Positions 12,218-23,675 of a stretch of DNA of 64,000 nt are shown piece after piece. The notes under the pieces are model-generated. The model was given only the letters and a program-made list of their open reading frames with translations, did not search any database and was not told the origin of the DNA. The first letter of the stretch is position 1. The number at the start of each line of letters is the position of its first letter. Source of the stretch: Collybiopsis luxurians FD-317 M1. Taxonomy: Eukaryota > Basidiomycota > Agaricomycetes > Agaricales > Omphalotaceae. The position numbers and the translations under genes were made by a program. The DNA lies in contig KN834812.1 in the NCBI GenBank assembly GCA_000827265.1, forward strand, positions 48,662 through 112,661, given 5' to 3'.

Positions 12218-13029
12218 ATGTGAATGGGGAGGGTATCCGTATGTGTGTGCGTGGGTTTGTTTGTTTGTTCCGGAGAACTAGACCTTTTTCTTTTTGCTTC
12301 TTTTTCTTTCCCTCTCTCTTTTTCGTTATCGTTCTCGTTCTCGTTCTCGTTCTCGTTTCGTGTTTAGGGGGTGCAATAGGAAGGGGAGCAGGAGCAGGAA
12401 CAACTCCGGTAGTTGTACAAATCTTCTCCTCGTGTTCAATGTGCTTGCGTTTTGCTCTGCGTAGAGACCTGCGCATTTTTGTACTCTGTGTACTTCACTC
12501 GTTTTGTATGTACGTTTTTGTTTTGTATCGAACAAGTATGTAGATTTATTATTCGAGTACCTATATACTAATATTAGATTGTAAATTATTGTGCGCGGAT
12601 TGATGTTGGTGTTATTTTACTATCTTGCGTGGTTGAGACTCCTCAAATTTGCCTTTATAGCTTGACTCCCAATCTCCCATGTGAAGCTTAACCATGTGGT
12701 TTGCTCCTCCATTTTTTACGCCTGAGCATCGAAGTATGTATCGCGAAAGCCCTAAAGCCTTGAGCTTGTTCATTCAACGACGACGACAGTGGAGGCCGCG
12801 AGAGACAATTGGAAATGGGCAGTTGAGTCGGTTGGGAGTTGGTATGATACTTTTGTTCATTTCTACTGGCCCCGTTCGTGTATAACATAATAATAGAAAC
12901 AAGTAGATAAATAGATCTGAGGTAGGATCGTACGAGATTTTCGTTAAAGAAACACAAACAAGGCAGGTTATCCAGTCCGTAAAATAGAAACATCCGCGCC
13001 CAAAAGCAAGTAGGTACCCGATCATCTCT
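12218..13029. other. Convergent 3' region between MFS and F-box genes
   Basis: The two genes converge here. A GTTCTC hexanucleotide tract lies at about 12331-12357. The stretch 12400-12780 is the parental version of flank sequence found again, in decayed form, at 15800-16140, 23090-23260 and 38150-38370. No gene is supported. Confidence 0.6.
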
Positions 13030-14640
13030 TCAGGCTCGAACATGGTCCATCAAATTCTCGACTTCACCTTCAACTCCCTGTACAAGAAAAGGTCCAAGGC
13101 TCAAATTTCGAAACTCCACCGCCATGTTAGGTTTGATCACCGCTTTTATCAGCGTCCCCAATTCCGGGTCAACATCCACTACCATCTCCTTGATCCGTCG
13201 CGGAGTGACCAATTCATTGGGCAAGTTCAACCAGAAGGTATACCGCCTCAAGAAATCGATTATACTCTCAGATCCGTACCTCACAATCTCTAGCTGCTCG
13301 AGGTCTCTACACGGAAACATTCCCGGTGGGTCTTTGTGGAGAACATAAAGCGGTATAGCCAGGCAACCCAGCGTATAATCGTCGCAGTAATGAAGGTTTA
13401 GGTATTTCACGCTGCAACAGGTGGACAAGAGCCACATCACGATGGGAAAACAAGCGGGCCTGCTTTTTTCGAGAAAAGCCAGTTCGGCGTCGTCGAGGCT
13501 CTCCATATAGGCTCGAGCACTGAGATCGATGTGTTGAAGGGTGAGATAGCTGATTTTCCGGAGACTGGGGCCCCAGAATGTGATAATGGCACGAAATATA
13601 TGATAGGCGTTGCCATCAGGGTCCTTTATCTGTTTGAGGTCCAAAGAAACGAGGCTGGGAAATTCCGTGTGCTGGATGAAGAAAAATGAAGATGGGCCCA
13701 CTTCAAAGCCGAATGCTAGCTCTTCCAAATCCGGGAGAACTATCTTGTCGCCAGGGCCGACGCTAGAGTCAGGCGCTGGAGTCGCCGCCCCCAGACGCAG
13801 CCTCCGTAACGAGATTTGAGAGTGCAGCAGATCCTTGAGTTCGAGATAGGTGGGGCGATGACCCTGCGGGAGGTCCTCGAGGCTAAGCGACACTAGTCTG
13901 TGACGGGGGATGAACTGGCCCCAAAGCTGAGGAACCCCCGAAAGGGACAGAAAGCGAAGTTGAGGAAATAAACGGGTGTTTAGGTCCGGAGCTGGAGCAA
14001 CTGCAGCGGAGCTTTCAAAGCAAGAGAAACCGAATTCGGGGAGGTCTTGGGGCTGCTCATCCTCCATCAAACGAAGTGTTTTTCGAGTACAATCCGCGTA
14101 CTCCAACAGCGGCATGACTTGACCGGCAAGGGAGCTAAGCAGTACTGAGATGGGATGGTAAATTATGGAAGCGATCTGAAGATGCTGAATCCTTGCTGCG
14201 TGCGGCAGAATAATGCCCCCGAGAATGCGAGAATGTGCGATGGTCCAAGGTAACAAGCGAGCGAGTTCCGTTTCCAAACCTAAATCCGGGATCAGGCAAT
14301 CTCGAGTCTCGAGATTCATATAGATCCTGAGAGGTTGAACTCCGCTGCGGTCCAGAATTGTCGAGACATAGGGGAAGACTTCTCGAGCACGATCAGGCGG
14401 GATTTGAAGGGGATTGAAATTCCCAAGCGGTACCGTCGAATTCACTGAACCTCTTGTAATAGTAATGTCCGCCCAGAACCTTGAGGTCCTGAGTACCGCT
14501 GTGTGCCACTGTCGGCAAACTTGGGAAAGATTACGACGTTCTTGGTCACAAACCAAAGAATGAAAGTTTGAAAGATAGGTGGTAAGGAGAATCCTGGTCA
14601 TCACTTCGTCAGGAAGACTATGAATAGGAGGGCAAATCAT
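13030..14640 (-). CDS. F-box-like protein with diverged leucine-rich region, copy 1, 536 aa
   Basis: An uninterrupted 537-codon ORF. The N-terminus PPIHSLPDEVMTRILLTTYL and then LSQVCRQWHTAVLRTSRFW is the F-box pattern (LPxE..xxIL, then VCrxW). Such proteins recruit targets to SCF ubiquitin ligases through Skp1; whether this one does is inference. The rest has irregular leucine-rich segments (LRFLSLSGVPQLW, LVSLSLEDL, LRRLRLGA, LVSLDLKQI, VKYLNLHYCD) and ends in GVEGEVENLMDHVRA, a tail shared by all three paralogues in this window. Agaricomycetes carry large families of such intronless genes. The upstream block at about 14750-14880 is shared with copies 2 and 3. Confidence 0.85.
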   Translation of the reverse strand: MICPPIHSLPDEVMTRILLTTYLSNFHSLVCDQERRNLSQVCRQWHTAVLRTSRFWADITITRGSVNSTVPLGNFNPLQIPPDRAREVFPYVSTILDRSGVQPLRIYMNLETRDCLIPDLGLETELARLLPWTIAHSRILGGIILPHAARIQHLQIASIIYHPISVLLSSLAGQVMPLLEYADCTRKTLRLMEDEQPQDLPEFGFSCFESSAAVAPAPDLNTRLFPQLRFLSLSGVPQLWGQFIPRHRLVSLSLEDLPQGHRPTYLELKDLLHSQISLRRLRLGAATPAPDSSVGPGDKIVLPDLEELAFGFEVGPSSFFFIQHTEFPSLVSLDLKQIKDPDGNAYHIFRAIITFWGPSLRKISYLTLQHIDLSARAYMESLDDAELAFLEKSRPACFPIVMWLLSTCCSVKYLNLHYCDDYTLGCLAIPLYVLHKDPPGMFPCRDLEQLEIVRYGSESIIDFLRRYTFWLNLPNELVTPRRIKEMVVDVDPELGTLIKAVIKPNMAVEFRNLSLGPFLVQGVEGEVENLMDHVRA

Positions 14641-14749
14641 AATGGAGAAATATTCGAATTCACTGTATAGGCGTGATTGAGAAAGAACAGAGATCTGTGC
14701 TCGTGGAAGGGGAGAGAGTTAAAGGCCGCGTCGCTTTTATACAGATTTT

Positions 14750-14880
14750 TTTTCGCTTTGTTAGCCAAAAAAGACCACGAGTTTGACTTTGGAATAATGC
14801 CATTCCCGACGCTTTATATTAAGCATGGGAATCCTATACTTGGTAAAGGGCGGGCCCGAACGCGGACAAATACTAGTCTT
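14750..14880 (-). promoter_or_regulatory. Conserved upstream block of F-box copy 1
   Basis: About 130 bp upstream of the ATG is strongly conserved among the three F-box copies, including GCCAAAAAAGACCACGAG, the motif ACGAGTTTGAC and GGTAAAGGGCGGGCCC (14842-14857). The equivalents are at 25435-25450 and 40495-40510, each about 150-200 bp from its ATG. Conservation may reflect recent duplication as well as function. Confidence 0.5.
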
Positions 14881-15237
14881 GCTGAAGCTAGTGGCGTTGG
14901 CTTTTTGTCTGGAGTCAGTCCGAGCTGTCACCATAGAGGGCCACCGACTCGCCGATTGACGACGCAGGTCTTTCCGCAATACAAACTTACAAGAGGTCAA
15001 GGCAGTCATTTTCACGCGTAAAGATAGATAGGTATTACGCCGCAGGGTCCTGTATATAATGCCCTGCTGGAAATTTTTCCGGTGGAGCCGTGTATTTTAT
15101 TATTGTTATTGTTATTACTGCCGGGCCCATCGCATGCAGGAGCTCCTCAGCAGTCCCCCCCCTTCCCTCTCCACTTGATATTGACATTACCATTGGCTTT
15201 GGAATTGACATCAACACCAACACCGACCCACTGAACA
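14881..15237. other. Intergenic, duplication junction region
   Basis: No gene is supported. Around 15120-15150 a CGCATGCAGGAGCTCCTCA stretch resembles 40705-40730 in the upstream flank of F-box copy 3. This suggests the region was assembled from pieces of the same duplication units. Confidence 0.4.
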
Positions 15238-15551
15238 GCTCGGAACCTCCATCGGAATCGGCGCCACCTCCTCCGTCGCCAACAGCTTCACATCGCACTA
15301 CGTCAAGCCCCACCCTTCCTCCCCCTTCGCTTTGACACTGGTGACTTCCCCAGATGCACTGATGTACGGATTCCGCGCGGCGGGGTGGACGCTCGTCGGG
15401 GCTGCGGTGGCGAGTTGGGTTATTGGGGTGGTGTTTTTGAGGGAGATTGGGGTTGTTAGAAGGGAGGGGCAGTGGAAAGGCGGTGAGGGAGAGGGAAGGG
15501 AGAGGGAGGGGGAAGGGGAGGGGAGGGGGACGTGGATAGGGATGTGGTGAC
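15238..15551 (+). pseudogene. Orphan copy of the last exon of the MFS transporter
   Basis: Starting just after an intron-like acceptor (CTGAACAG), this matches MFS exon 11 nearly residue for residue: LGTSIGIGATSSVANS, then SPDALMYGFRAAGWTLVGAA. It stays open to a stop at about 15549, earlier than the parent, because of indels in the Gly/Glu-rich tail. No upstream exons are present, so it cannot make a transporter. Its downstream flank to about 16140 is also a copy of the parental MFS 3' flank. Confidence 0.88.
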
Positions 15552-17262
15552 GGTGAATGTAGAGACTGAGGATAAGGGTATTGAGTCGGATAACAGTGAG
15601 GTGTGAATATGAATGTGGAAGATACATGTGTGTAGGTTTGTATGTGTGAGGCCGGGGGGTGGGTTGTTTGTTCCGGAAGCACTAGACTTTTGTTTCTCCG
15701 TTTTCGTTTCGTCTTTGTTTTTGGAGCGTGTCGCGGGAAGAGGAGGAGCTCCCAGTTAGATCTTTTTTTTCTTCTTTTCTTTTGTGTTAGACTTCTTTTC
15801 TTTTTTTTTGTGCTTGTGCTTGCTTTTTTGCATATAGACTACGCATTTTTGTTTTTGCACTCTATGTACTCACTCGTTTGTATATACGTTTTGTATTGAA
15901 CAAGTATGTAGATTATTATTCCAGTAGCAGTATAGTATAGATTATAATTTATTTGCACAGATCAATGCCACAACCTCCCTTTCTCCGGTCGTTCTTGTCT
16001 TGGAAGATCTTCAGCGTCTTTAAAGCCTGAATCCTGATTTTCCATATGAAGCTCAACGCGGAACAAGCTCGTTGCACGTCTCTTCCATTTTTTCAAGCCT
16101 GAGTATCGAAGTGTATATCACGAAAGGGCATTGAGAACTTTTCGCTGATTACCGATGATCGTTGCATTTTTCGACTCAAAATTCAACTCAAAAACGTAAG
16201 GCTAAAATAATTTTTCATTTTATAAGGGGCTGCTGATACTTGTAACTTAACGTCTACGGTCAATATTCGGCGGGATTTTCACTGGCAACTTGACATGATC
16301 GTTCGAATGACTCATCTGCGCCCAAAAACCCTAGCAGAATGGATGCCCCTAGCCGAGGAATCAAACTACGATCTCAACAAGTTGCTGGTTTGGTAATGTC
16401 TCCATTCAGAATGGATTCAATGTGCTATGACAGGTCGGTATACTATACATTCTTTGATGATTTTTTGGTGCTGAGCTGTAAAATTTCCTCAACGGTTTCG
16501 TAGGATGAAAACTTTGTCGCCCTAATGGATCGAAAGCCTGCCTACGAACATCATTTTCAAGTTGTCATTTAGTCAAGTTCTGATTCTGACCACAACGCCA
16601 CCTCTACAGCGAGTGGGGAAAGTCATTGTGACTCCTGACGGCGACCATCTGATTCTCCATCATAGTTAACCTCATCTTCATGTACAAGTGCTGCCCTACA
16701 AGAGTATCACAAGGTGAAGTAAATACCCAATTGTAACCGGGTTTGGTTTATTTCACAAAGGATTCCGCTGATTCGTTCAAGTACATCAAGCAATATTGAA
16801 TTAACAAGAAGGCTGCAAGGTTGGAGTTTGTCCTGTTAGAACGGCTGTCCGTGGAGGATCATCTATCGCCGTGGACGATGATTCTCCGTGGTTATTCAAA
16901 AATGCCAGTGAGGTGATAGAGCGATAGAGTGTTAGCTAACGACTAACATCGTGTGAACTTCCTTCTGCTGACCGTTACTCCTGAGAAGGCAGTTTTGGTA
17001 CTGACAATGTTTTGTGCACCAATTATTTTTCCTCGGATTCCGTCAAGGAGCATCAGACCAGTCCATCAAGTGCCTGTTTTTCGTGCGCATGATTTCATTT
17101 GTACTTTCATCCACCTTAGTATTCACTATCATAGGTAGCTAGTACCGGGAATATCCTCTCTTTAATTTTGCCTGCTGCTGGTCTCAACGCAAATGAACCG
17201 TCGTGAGCCTATATAAGAGCCCCATATTTTAACTCTTCCTGCTCAGTACGACAGGAGCGACA
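15552..17262. other. MFS 3' flank copy, then left arm of the inverted repeat and oxalate decarboxylase promoter
   Basis: Positions 15600-16140 copy the 12230-12750 flank. From about 16230 the sequence is the inverted counterpart of the 31000-32230 region. TATATAAG at about 17210-17217 lies roughly 50 bp before the oxalate decarboxylase ATG and is a good TATA box. No protein-coding gene is supported. Confidence 0.6.
17210..17217 (+). promoter_or_regulatory. TATA box of oxalate decarboxylase A
   Basis: TATATAAG about 46-53 bp upstream of the ATG. The same motif at the same distance precedes copy A' on the minus strand (31005-31012). Confidence 0.65.
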
Positions 17263-19610
17263 ATGATTCACTGCAGATCTTTTCTATTCCTCCTCGCAGC
17301 ACTTTGCAGACTGGCAATCTCGGCTCCTGCCGCCTACTCAAGTGCAAGCATCACCCAAAGTGCGAGCGCGTCGACAGTTCCTTCGGCGACAGACTCAGCT
17401 TCTCTAGCCGTGTCTACTGTTCCATTCGCTAGTACAAACCCGAATGAACCACTGTGGAACAACTCTAGCCCTGATTCTATCCCAAGTCCTCAACGTGGAA
17501 CTCTCGGAGCACCTCTCTTGGGTCCGGACAACATTCCTCTCGACCTTGAGAATCCCGATTTGGTCGCGCCCCCGACTACCGACAACGGTGACACGTTTGT
17601 AACCGCTCAATCTTCGGATGTTCCTCATTCCCTAACGCAGCTGTCTTACAGAGGTAACGCGAAATGGTCTTTTGCTATGAGCCATAATCGTCTCCAGACC
17701 GGAGGGTGGGCCCGACAGGAGAATGTTAAAGTCATGCCAATCGCGACCGGTACCCCGACAACTGATATAAGTCATCCTTAATTCTTATTGCACCCTTAGA
17801 AATGGCCAGTGTCAATATGCGTCTTGAAGCTGGTGCGATTCGGTAAGTGGTGACCATAGGTTCAAAGCTGATAGCATTCTAACCTTAAAATTCATCAAGT
17901 GAACTCCATTGGCACAAGACCTCAGAGGTAGGATCACTGACGGATCGACTTGCATCGGATGTAAGGCTAACCATGCTTCCAGTGGGCATACGTCTTGAAA
18001 GCAAGTCAACATACGCATTTGCTTTACCTGCTGCCATCTCATATTCGCGTCCGCCAGGGAACAACTCAGATCACCGCAATCAATCCTGACGGGCAAAATT
18101 TCATTGCCAATGTAGTACGTCTCAATCCATCTGCGGGAGATATTAGCTGCTGATTCCAAGATTCAGGGCCCAGGTGACCTATGGTTTTTCCCTCCTGGCA
18201 TTCCCCACTCTCTTCAAGCTACCGGGGACGATCCCGAAGGAAGTGAATTCATTTTGGTATGAGATCTTGACTAGTTCATCCTAGCGCATCCATTTATTCC
18301 ACCTTCCAGGTTTTCGACGATGGGGCCTTCAGCGAAGACGACACGTTTATGGTCAGCAATGGCCTTTGACTATTTTATCCCTTTACCAAACTCATCTCCC
18401 TCTCAGTTGACTGACTGGCTTTCACATGTTCCTGCTGAAGGTCGGCGTGCCTTTCTTCATTAGTATTGCATTATCTAACGTCTCGCAGTCATCTCGAAAA
18501 ACTTCCAGGTTCATAATTCGGAGGCGTTTGCACACATTCCCGCCAAAGGGCTATATATTTTTCCTAGCAGTATGTTCTATTCATGCTATGTTCTAATCCC
18601 TCGTTGACTGTCTGTCAACTATGAGCTGCTCCCTCGGATGACCAACAGGCACCAACCAGTCCGCAGGGAACAGTTCCCCAATCTTATGCCTTTTCATTCT
18701 CCACCCTAAATACGACTCAGCTCTCCGGCGGCTCAGTGAAGATAGTCGATTCCACGAATTTCCCTATATCAACCACAATCTCAGCTGCCGAAGTGACCGT
18801 GGAACCAGGAGCAATGAGGTAGGAGGATAATTCTACTTTTTCAATCTCAGGGACTCACTCACTCAATAATGACCAGAGAGCTTCATGTGCGTCCCGACCA
18901 ATCTTATGATAATAGAACTGGACTGACGAGACCACAGTGGCATCCTACCATGGATGAATGGAGTTTCTTCTTGTGCGTATCTGCATTTCCACAAACTATT
19001 TCACCAAACTAATATCGCAAATACAGAGAAGGAACTGGCCGCATGACCATTTTTGCCTCGCAAAGTAATGCCAGAACATTTAATTATCAGGTGAGCCCCT
19101 CTCCTCTATGCCCTATCGATAATCATGATTGATATCTTTCCATCAGGCTGGCGACATCGGTAAATGATCCATACCCTTCTTTCAATAGGTTTACTACTTA
19201 CCGTGTTCAAAAGGTTATGTTCCTGCTTCCATGGGTGTGTTCATTTATACTCTGCCGTCATTATTAAGTTGAACAAAGAATACTACACAGGACATTACGT
19301 GGAAAACACTGGGAACACAACCCTGAAGTACCTCGAAATCTTCAACTCAGGTCAGAGAACTCTTTTCTCCGTGCTGCTACAATGTGTCTCTTATATATAT
19401 GGACATTGTTTTCAGATCGATTCGAGGATATAAGTTTGAACCAGGCAAGTCCATTGTGTGGAACAGGACCATAAATGGCGGACCTAAACTCTTTTTTTTG
19501 CTATGCAGTGGTTGGCTTTGACGCCACCATCTTTGGTGAAAGCCCACTTGAACCTCGATGACGAAACCATTGCCAAACTTTCGAAGACAAAGCCCATCAT
19601 TATTGGATGA
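17263..19610 (+). CDS. Secreted bicupin oxalate decarboxylase, copy A, 449 aa, nineteen exons
   Basis: Exons: 17263-17594, 17652-17749, 17800-17842, 17900-17927, 17983-18000, 18058-18114, 18167-18256, 18310-18351, 18407-18440, 18489-18569, 18626-18818, 18877-18886, 18938-18972, 19027-19090, 19147-19159, 19214-19234, 19291-19350, 19416-19444, 19509-19610. The sum is 450 codons. It converts oxalate to formate and CO2 with Mn. It has a signal peptide (RSFLFLLAALCRLAISAPA) and a Ser/Thr/Ala-rich linker. Cupin 1 metal ligands lie in ELHWHKTSEWAYVLKG and PPGIPHSLQ. Cupin 2 has RELHWHPTMDEW and YVPASMGHYVENTG. The first His of cupin 2 sits in a 10-nt microexon. Introns after 18000 and 19444 begin GC, not GT. 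The first intron donor has changed from GTAAGT, as in copy A', to GTTTGT. It is likely extracellular. Confidence 0.92.
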
Positions 19611-21700
19611 TTTTTTCTCTGTTGACGTACATGAATGGAGGGAGGAGTAAATAATGACTGTACATATGTATATTTAGTAGTATAGAAGACAAAGGTGTCA
19701 AGAGTTTATCTTACTGGGCAAAAACGTGCTCAAAATGTTAAAGGCTTGACACCTATTCGGTTGCAAGTGGATCATTCATTGGTTTCCTATGTTTGTATGA
19801 CAGGCAGATTATTGTCATAGCGGATTATTTGATAGTCATGCAGTGCAGTTTTCATGACTATGATGAAATTGAGTAGGCTTTCGCTGTTCTTTCACACTTC
19901 AGTTTCCAACTGGGTCGTAATGAACAAATTAGTATCAATGTATTGTTGTGGTGATTCATTGATTATTGTGAAATTTCATAAGTATGATGAATATCATCCT
20001 TTAATTTTTTTCCTTCTTTTTTCATTCCTAGCAACTGGTGAATGTTGGGTGAAGATAGAAACACACTCTCGTTATCCCCTCAGAAAATATCTCTCCTCAA
20101 TACTATTGAAGGTCCTGACACCTAACAGATGTGTGCCTCATCCACCGCCCCTTGTATGCAACCCGAAGCTGGTTTACTAGATTTATATCGATTCGCATTT
20201 TTTTCTTCTTCTCAAACCATCAAATTCCTACATCCCTAGATTGCCTGAGATGATCCTGGCAGTGGGCACACATGCGAGCTCTTTACCACTATCAAAACTC
20301 CAGGTATATAGTTTATTGCATCACGCATTATATCTCCTCTTGATCTCTAAATTACTTTATGGCACAAGTTTACCCTCAACCAACATTCTTGATCTCCAAA
20401 AACCAATCGAAATTCCAACTTCAAGATCATATTAAGCATTCTCAACCGATTTCTGAAATCCTGAAAGATGAAGACCCAAGCACTCAGAAAAACTAAGGTG
20501 AAAAAGACAAAAAAAGACTGTAAAACATATATTTGCTATCACCTAGCTACAGATCCAACTATAGATATTGTAATAGTAATTTCATTACTCCTCGTGAAAA
20601 ATCAGCCCATGTACCATGCGTGTAGTATGCGGTTACTCGATAAAATTTTCATATCCAGTTGGGTCGAAACTCTTTCAATAGATTCCTCCGTACTATATCA
20701 GCTAATTAGGTGGTTAAAATTGAAGGATTGAATGAGGAAGCGTGATTGAGCCTCTGACCAACGGTGACATTTGTACGAGGCCTAGCTAGGCCGATGGGTA
20801 AATGTGACGCGCTTCTGGATGCCGATGTTGGTAGAGTTGTTCTCCAGCTGCTTCATTCTGTTCGTCAGCCGCCAAAGTTCGCGAGTACTCTCCACAAACA
20901 ATGTGCTTTGTGAAAATACCATCACCTTTTTTGTTTGATCGGCACGTACCTTCGTGGCCGCTGTATTGCCTGCGGGAAGCCTTTGAGGCTCCTGCCATGA
21001 TAGGTCCGTGTTTCGTGGAAGACAGCTCTTTACGAGCCAGAATAAATCATTAACACGACTGTTCTCATAACACCATGTTTGAGAACCAAGCGCATCCCTG
21101 TCTTGACCACTGGGTTCATACTACATAGGAGGGAAAAGCGTGGCCTCATCGAGTCAGGATTCTACTTATGCGAAAATGGAGTAGGACTGAGTACAGTCAG
21201 CGGAGGCTCTATTGGAACCGAGTTGCACGTATGCATATGGACTTTCCTCGTTGTCGGCATCTCCAATCTCTGCGGTGAAGTCGATGAGAAAGCTTGAGTT
21301 TTACGCAAACAGTATTCTCAGTTAACTCGGAGCGGATGCTTACCGATAAACCTGGTAGGAAAGATGTCGGAATCAAAGTCGCTTAGATAGTTTTTGTCGA
21401 CGTACAACGGTGGTCAACCCAATGCTTGAGTGCAGATGGGACCGTGCGTATTTCACCATAATTGGCAGATATCGCGATTGAGCCATTCGGAACGATCAGT
21501 TTAGAGCCTACTGGATCCTAAACTGCATTGAAAGATAGTATTGCGGAGGAGAATCTCGCAATGAAAAGATCCTTTGCATCGCTTGCATACGTGACCGCCA
21601 AGCATTTTCAGTCTTCAGAGGGGTGCCTCTCGGCTCTCGAAGAATGGCATTAGACAAAGACCGGAGCGGCAAGACGATATGGCTTGCTGAACTGGGCTAA
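19611..21700. other. Flank of the inverted repeat arm and unassigned sequence
   Basis: To about 20470 this is the arm flank, AT-rich and without a gene. Between 20471 and 21700 I see only short ORFs with no recognisable domain. Confidence 0.5.
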
Positions 21701-23075
21701 ACTGACTCGACTTCCAGTCATACGAGTCTTTCTCGCACGGCTCGAGCTCGAAAAATCGCGACATTGGAAACGCTGGAACTTGAGGTCCAGCACAAGATCT
21801 GTCCCCGGGGAGTATTGGTGCTACCTCGGCGTGTACCTGGAATCTGAGAAAGGATAAATTCCAAAATCCGATCAAGGGACTGCAATAGCAGTCGCAAACA
21901 ACAAACTTCAAAAAAGTGGAAGTTATCTGTCGCCGATACCTGCAAACTTCCCAGGTCAATGTTCCTGCTTCTTTCATATTCAACAATATCTGTATTTGAA
22001 GGCTGATTATCACTGCCGAATGGCAGCTACACGCATCCTCCTTTCCTCCTGCTCGAAATTCTGATTCGAATCCTGGCTGAAATGACTTGTCGTTGCAATG
22101 AAGAGGTGAATTGTTTTCAGTAACCCTTAAGATCCAGGGAAGACGGAACTATCAATGCTACCACGCTTTGCGACTTTAAGGCGTTTATGTAGGGAGCTTC
22201 TTTTCGTGTTCGTAACCGGTGGCGTTGACGTTACTGAGAGATTTGTCTATATGTTGGTTGATTGTTTACTTGGACTTCGTATGGTCCTGCCAATGGTTGG
22301 GCATCTTTTTTTTTTGTCCCTATTGAACATTAGCAGGAGAAAAAGTAAGTATTCTTATCAAACGAAGGGCCTCTACGTACCTACATCGAAACCGATAATT
22401 TGAAGGTGGGGACAAAAAATTACCGCGGCTTTTGTTACAGTGCCGCGTTTCTCGACTTGGCGCCCGGCACTAGTTAACTTGTTGTAACGCCACATTGTGG
22501 CGGAGAAACGTACCTTGTCATTTGAACGATTTTATATCTAGTTCTTTTCTTTCCAGTTTCCTAGGCCTCCAGTTTCACCGAGCTGTTGCGCAAGGACAAG
22601 GACAAAACCCAATGGGATACTCACATTGTATACGTATCTGTCATGAATGTGAATGATAAGGAACAAATAACGAAAGAGATCTAAGCTCAGGAGACACACG
22701 ATCAATGCGTGCGCAAAGCAAGGTGCCTCTTCAAGAGACTCCTTGAGCCAATCCGGCGCATGCCAAACTGTTCTTACGCAAACATGTACATAAGGGACTC
22801 GATATTATATTCACTCGTAGTTAGTTCATCATTCAGTATCCTTCCCCTTCTTAGAATTTTGCGGCTTCGTAGGTAAACACATCGTTAGGGATATATGTAT
22901 GTATTTACAACGCTCCGATATGTTCGCTGAATCAGCGTTGTTCACTTTCTTCTCGCCACTTTTCCGCCTAAGACTCCGGTATAGAAAGAGCTTGGCTCGG
23001 CAGCGCCCTTACTTTGGATTCAGCCATAGCCGTAATTGCAGCATCGATGATCAATTCAATGATTACCCCTTCCCT
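21700..23075 (+). repeat. Direct repeat B, copy 1
   Basis: Matches about 32290-33640 in the same orientation. Shared landmarks are CTTCCAGTCATACGAG (21713 and 32307), the segment around CTTGAGGTCCAGCACAAGAT, GCAGGAGAAAAAGTAAG, CGGAGAAACGTACCTTGTC, and CGATCAATTCAATGATTA near the right end. The element has no clear coding capacity or terminal repeats. Minus-strand reading gives a conserved short stretch around GDRSCAGPQVPAF that I do not recognise. Confidence 0.75.
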
Positions 23076-23675
23076 GGTCGCTCTTGGTGGATCTTCAACT
23101 TTCCTCGTCGTGCCTTTACAGCCTGAATCCCAATTCTACATAGGATGCTTGACACGGAAGAAACTCGTCGCACGTTCCTTCCAAGTTCCTTCCACTTTTT
23201 TTCACGCCTGAGCATCCTCTGAGCTTCACCGACAGTGAGCTTTAATTCGTTCATTGGACGACGAAGTCACGGTCTGAAGACATTGAGAGCTTTTACTGAA
23301 GATCGATGATCATGAAGCTTAGGGAATGGAGACCGCGAGAGACAATAGAAATGATTAGTTGATCCTTTCTACTTACTCCATTTCAAAATATAACTTGGTA
23401 CGTGTATGATCATGGTCCTTACTATTTGCTTACAAGATCTCGAAAAGTCCATCTCTATAGCGAGAGTATACGTACAACGTGTATAAGATGATCGCGTTTG
23501 TCATAACGGGAATGAGAGAGTATAAATAGGAAAATGAATATGACAACCAGAAACAAGATAGATCGTGAGATATGATCGTACGAGATTTTCGTTCAAGAGG
23601 GTTATCCAGTCCGTGAAATAGTGACGTCCACAACCAAAAAAAAGTAGGCGACCAGTCCATATACTCGACCCTCAC
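23076..23675. other. Copy of the MFS/F-box intergenic flank
   Basis: The part from about 23090 to 23260 resembles 12640-12780 (AGCTTGACTCCCAATCT-like and CGCCTGAGCATC landmarks), the 3' flank of F-box copy 1. It marks the left edge of the duplication unit that carries F-box copy 2. No gene is supported. Confidence 0.55.

Larger units (their letters stand above)
16230..20470 (+). repeat. Left arm of a large inverted duplication carrying oxalate decarboxylase A
   Basis: The reverse complement of about 27920-32230. Similarity is seen in the upstream flank (for example the GGTCGGTA/TACCGGCC region at 16435 versus 32045), across the whole gene, and downstream to about 20470. Matching downstream segments include TTACTTTATGGCACAAGTTT (about 20355) against the complement of a near-identical stretch at about 28010. 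Coordinates of the arm ends are approximate. Confidence 0.8.

Noticed and set aside
10395..12476. Long antisense ORFs opposite the MFS gene
   Set aside because: They are shadows of GC-rich exons and pyrimidine-rich introns, giving low-complexity Arg/Gly/Pro peptides.
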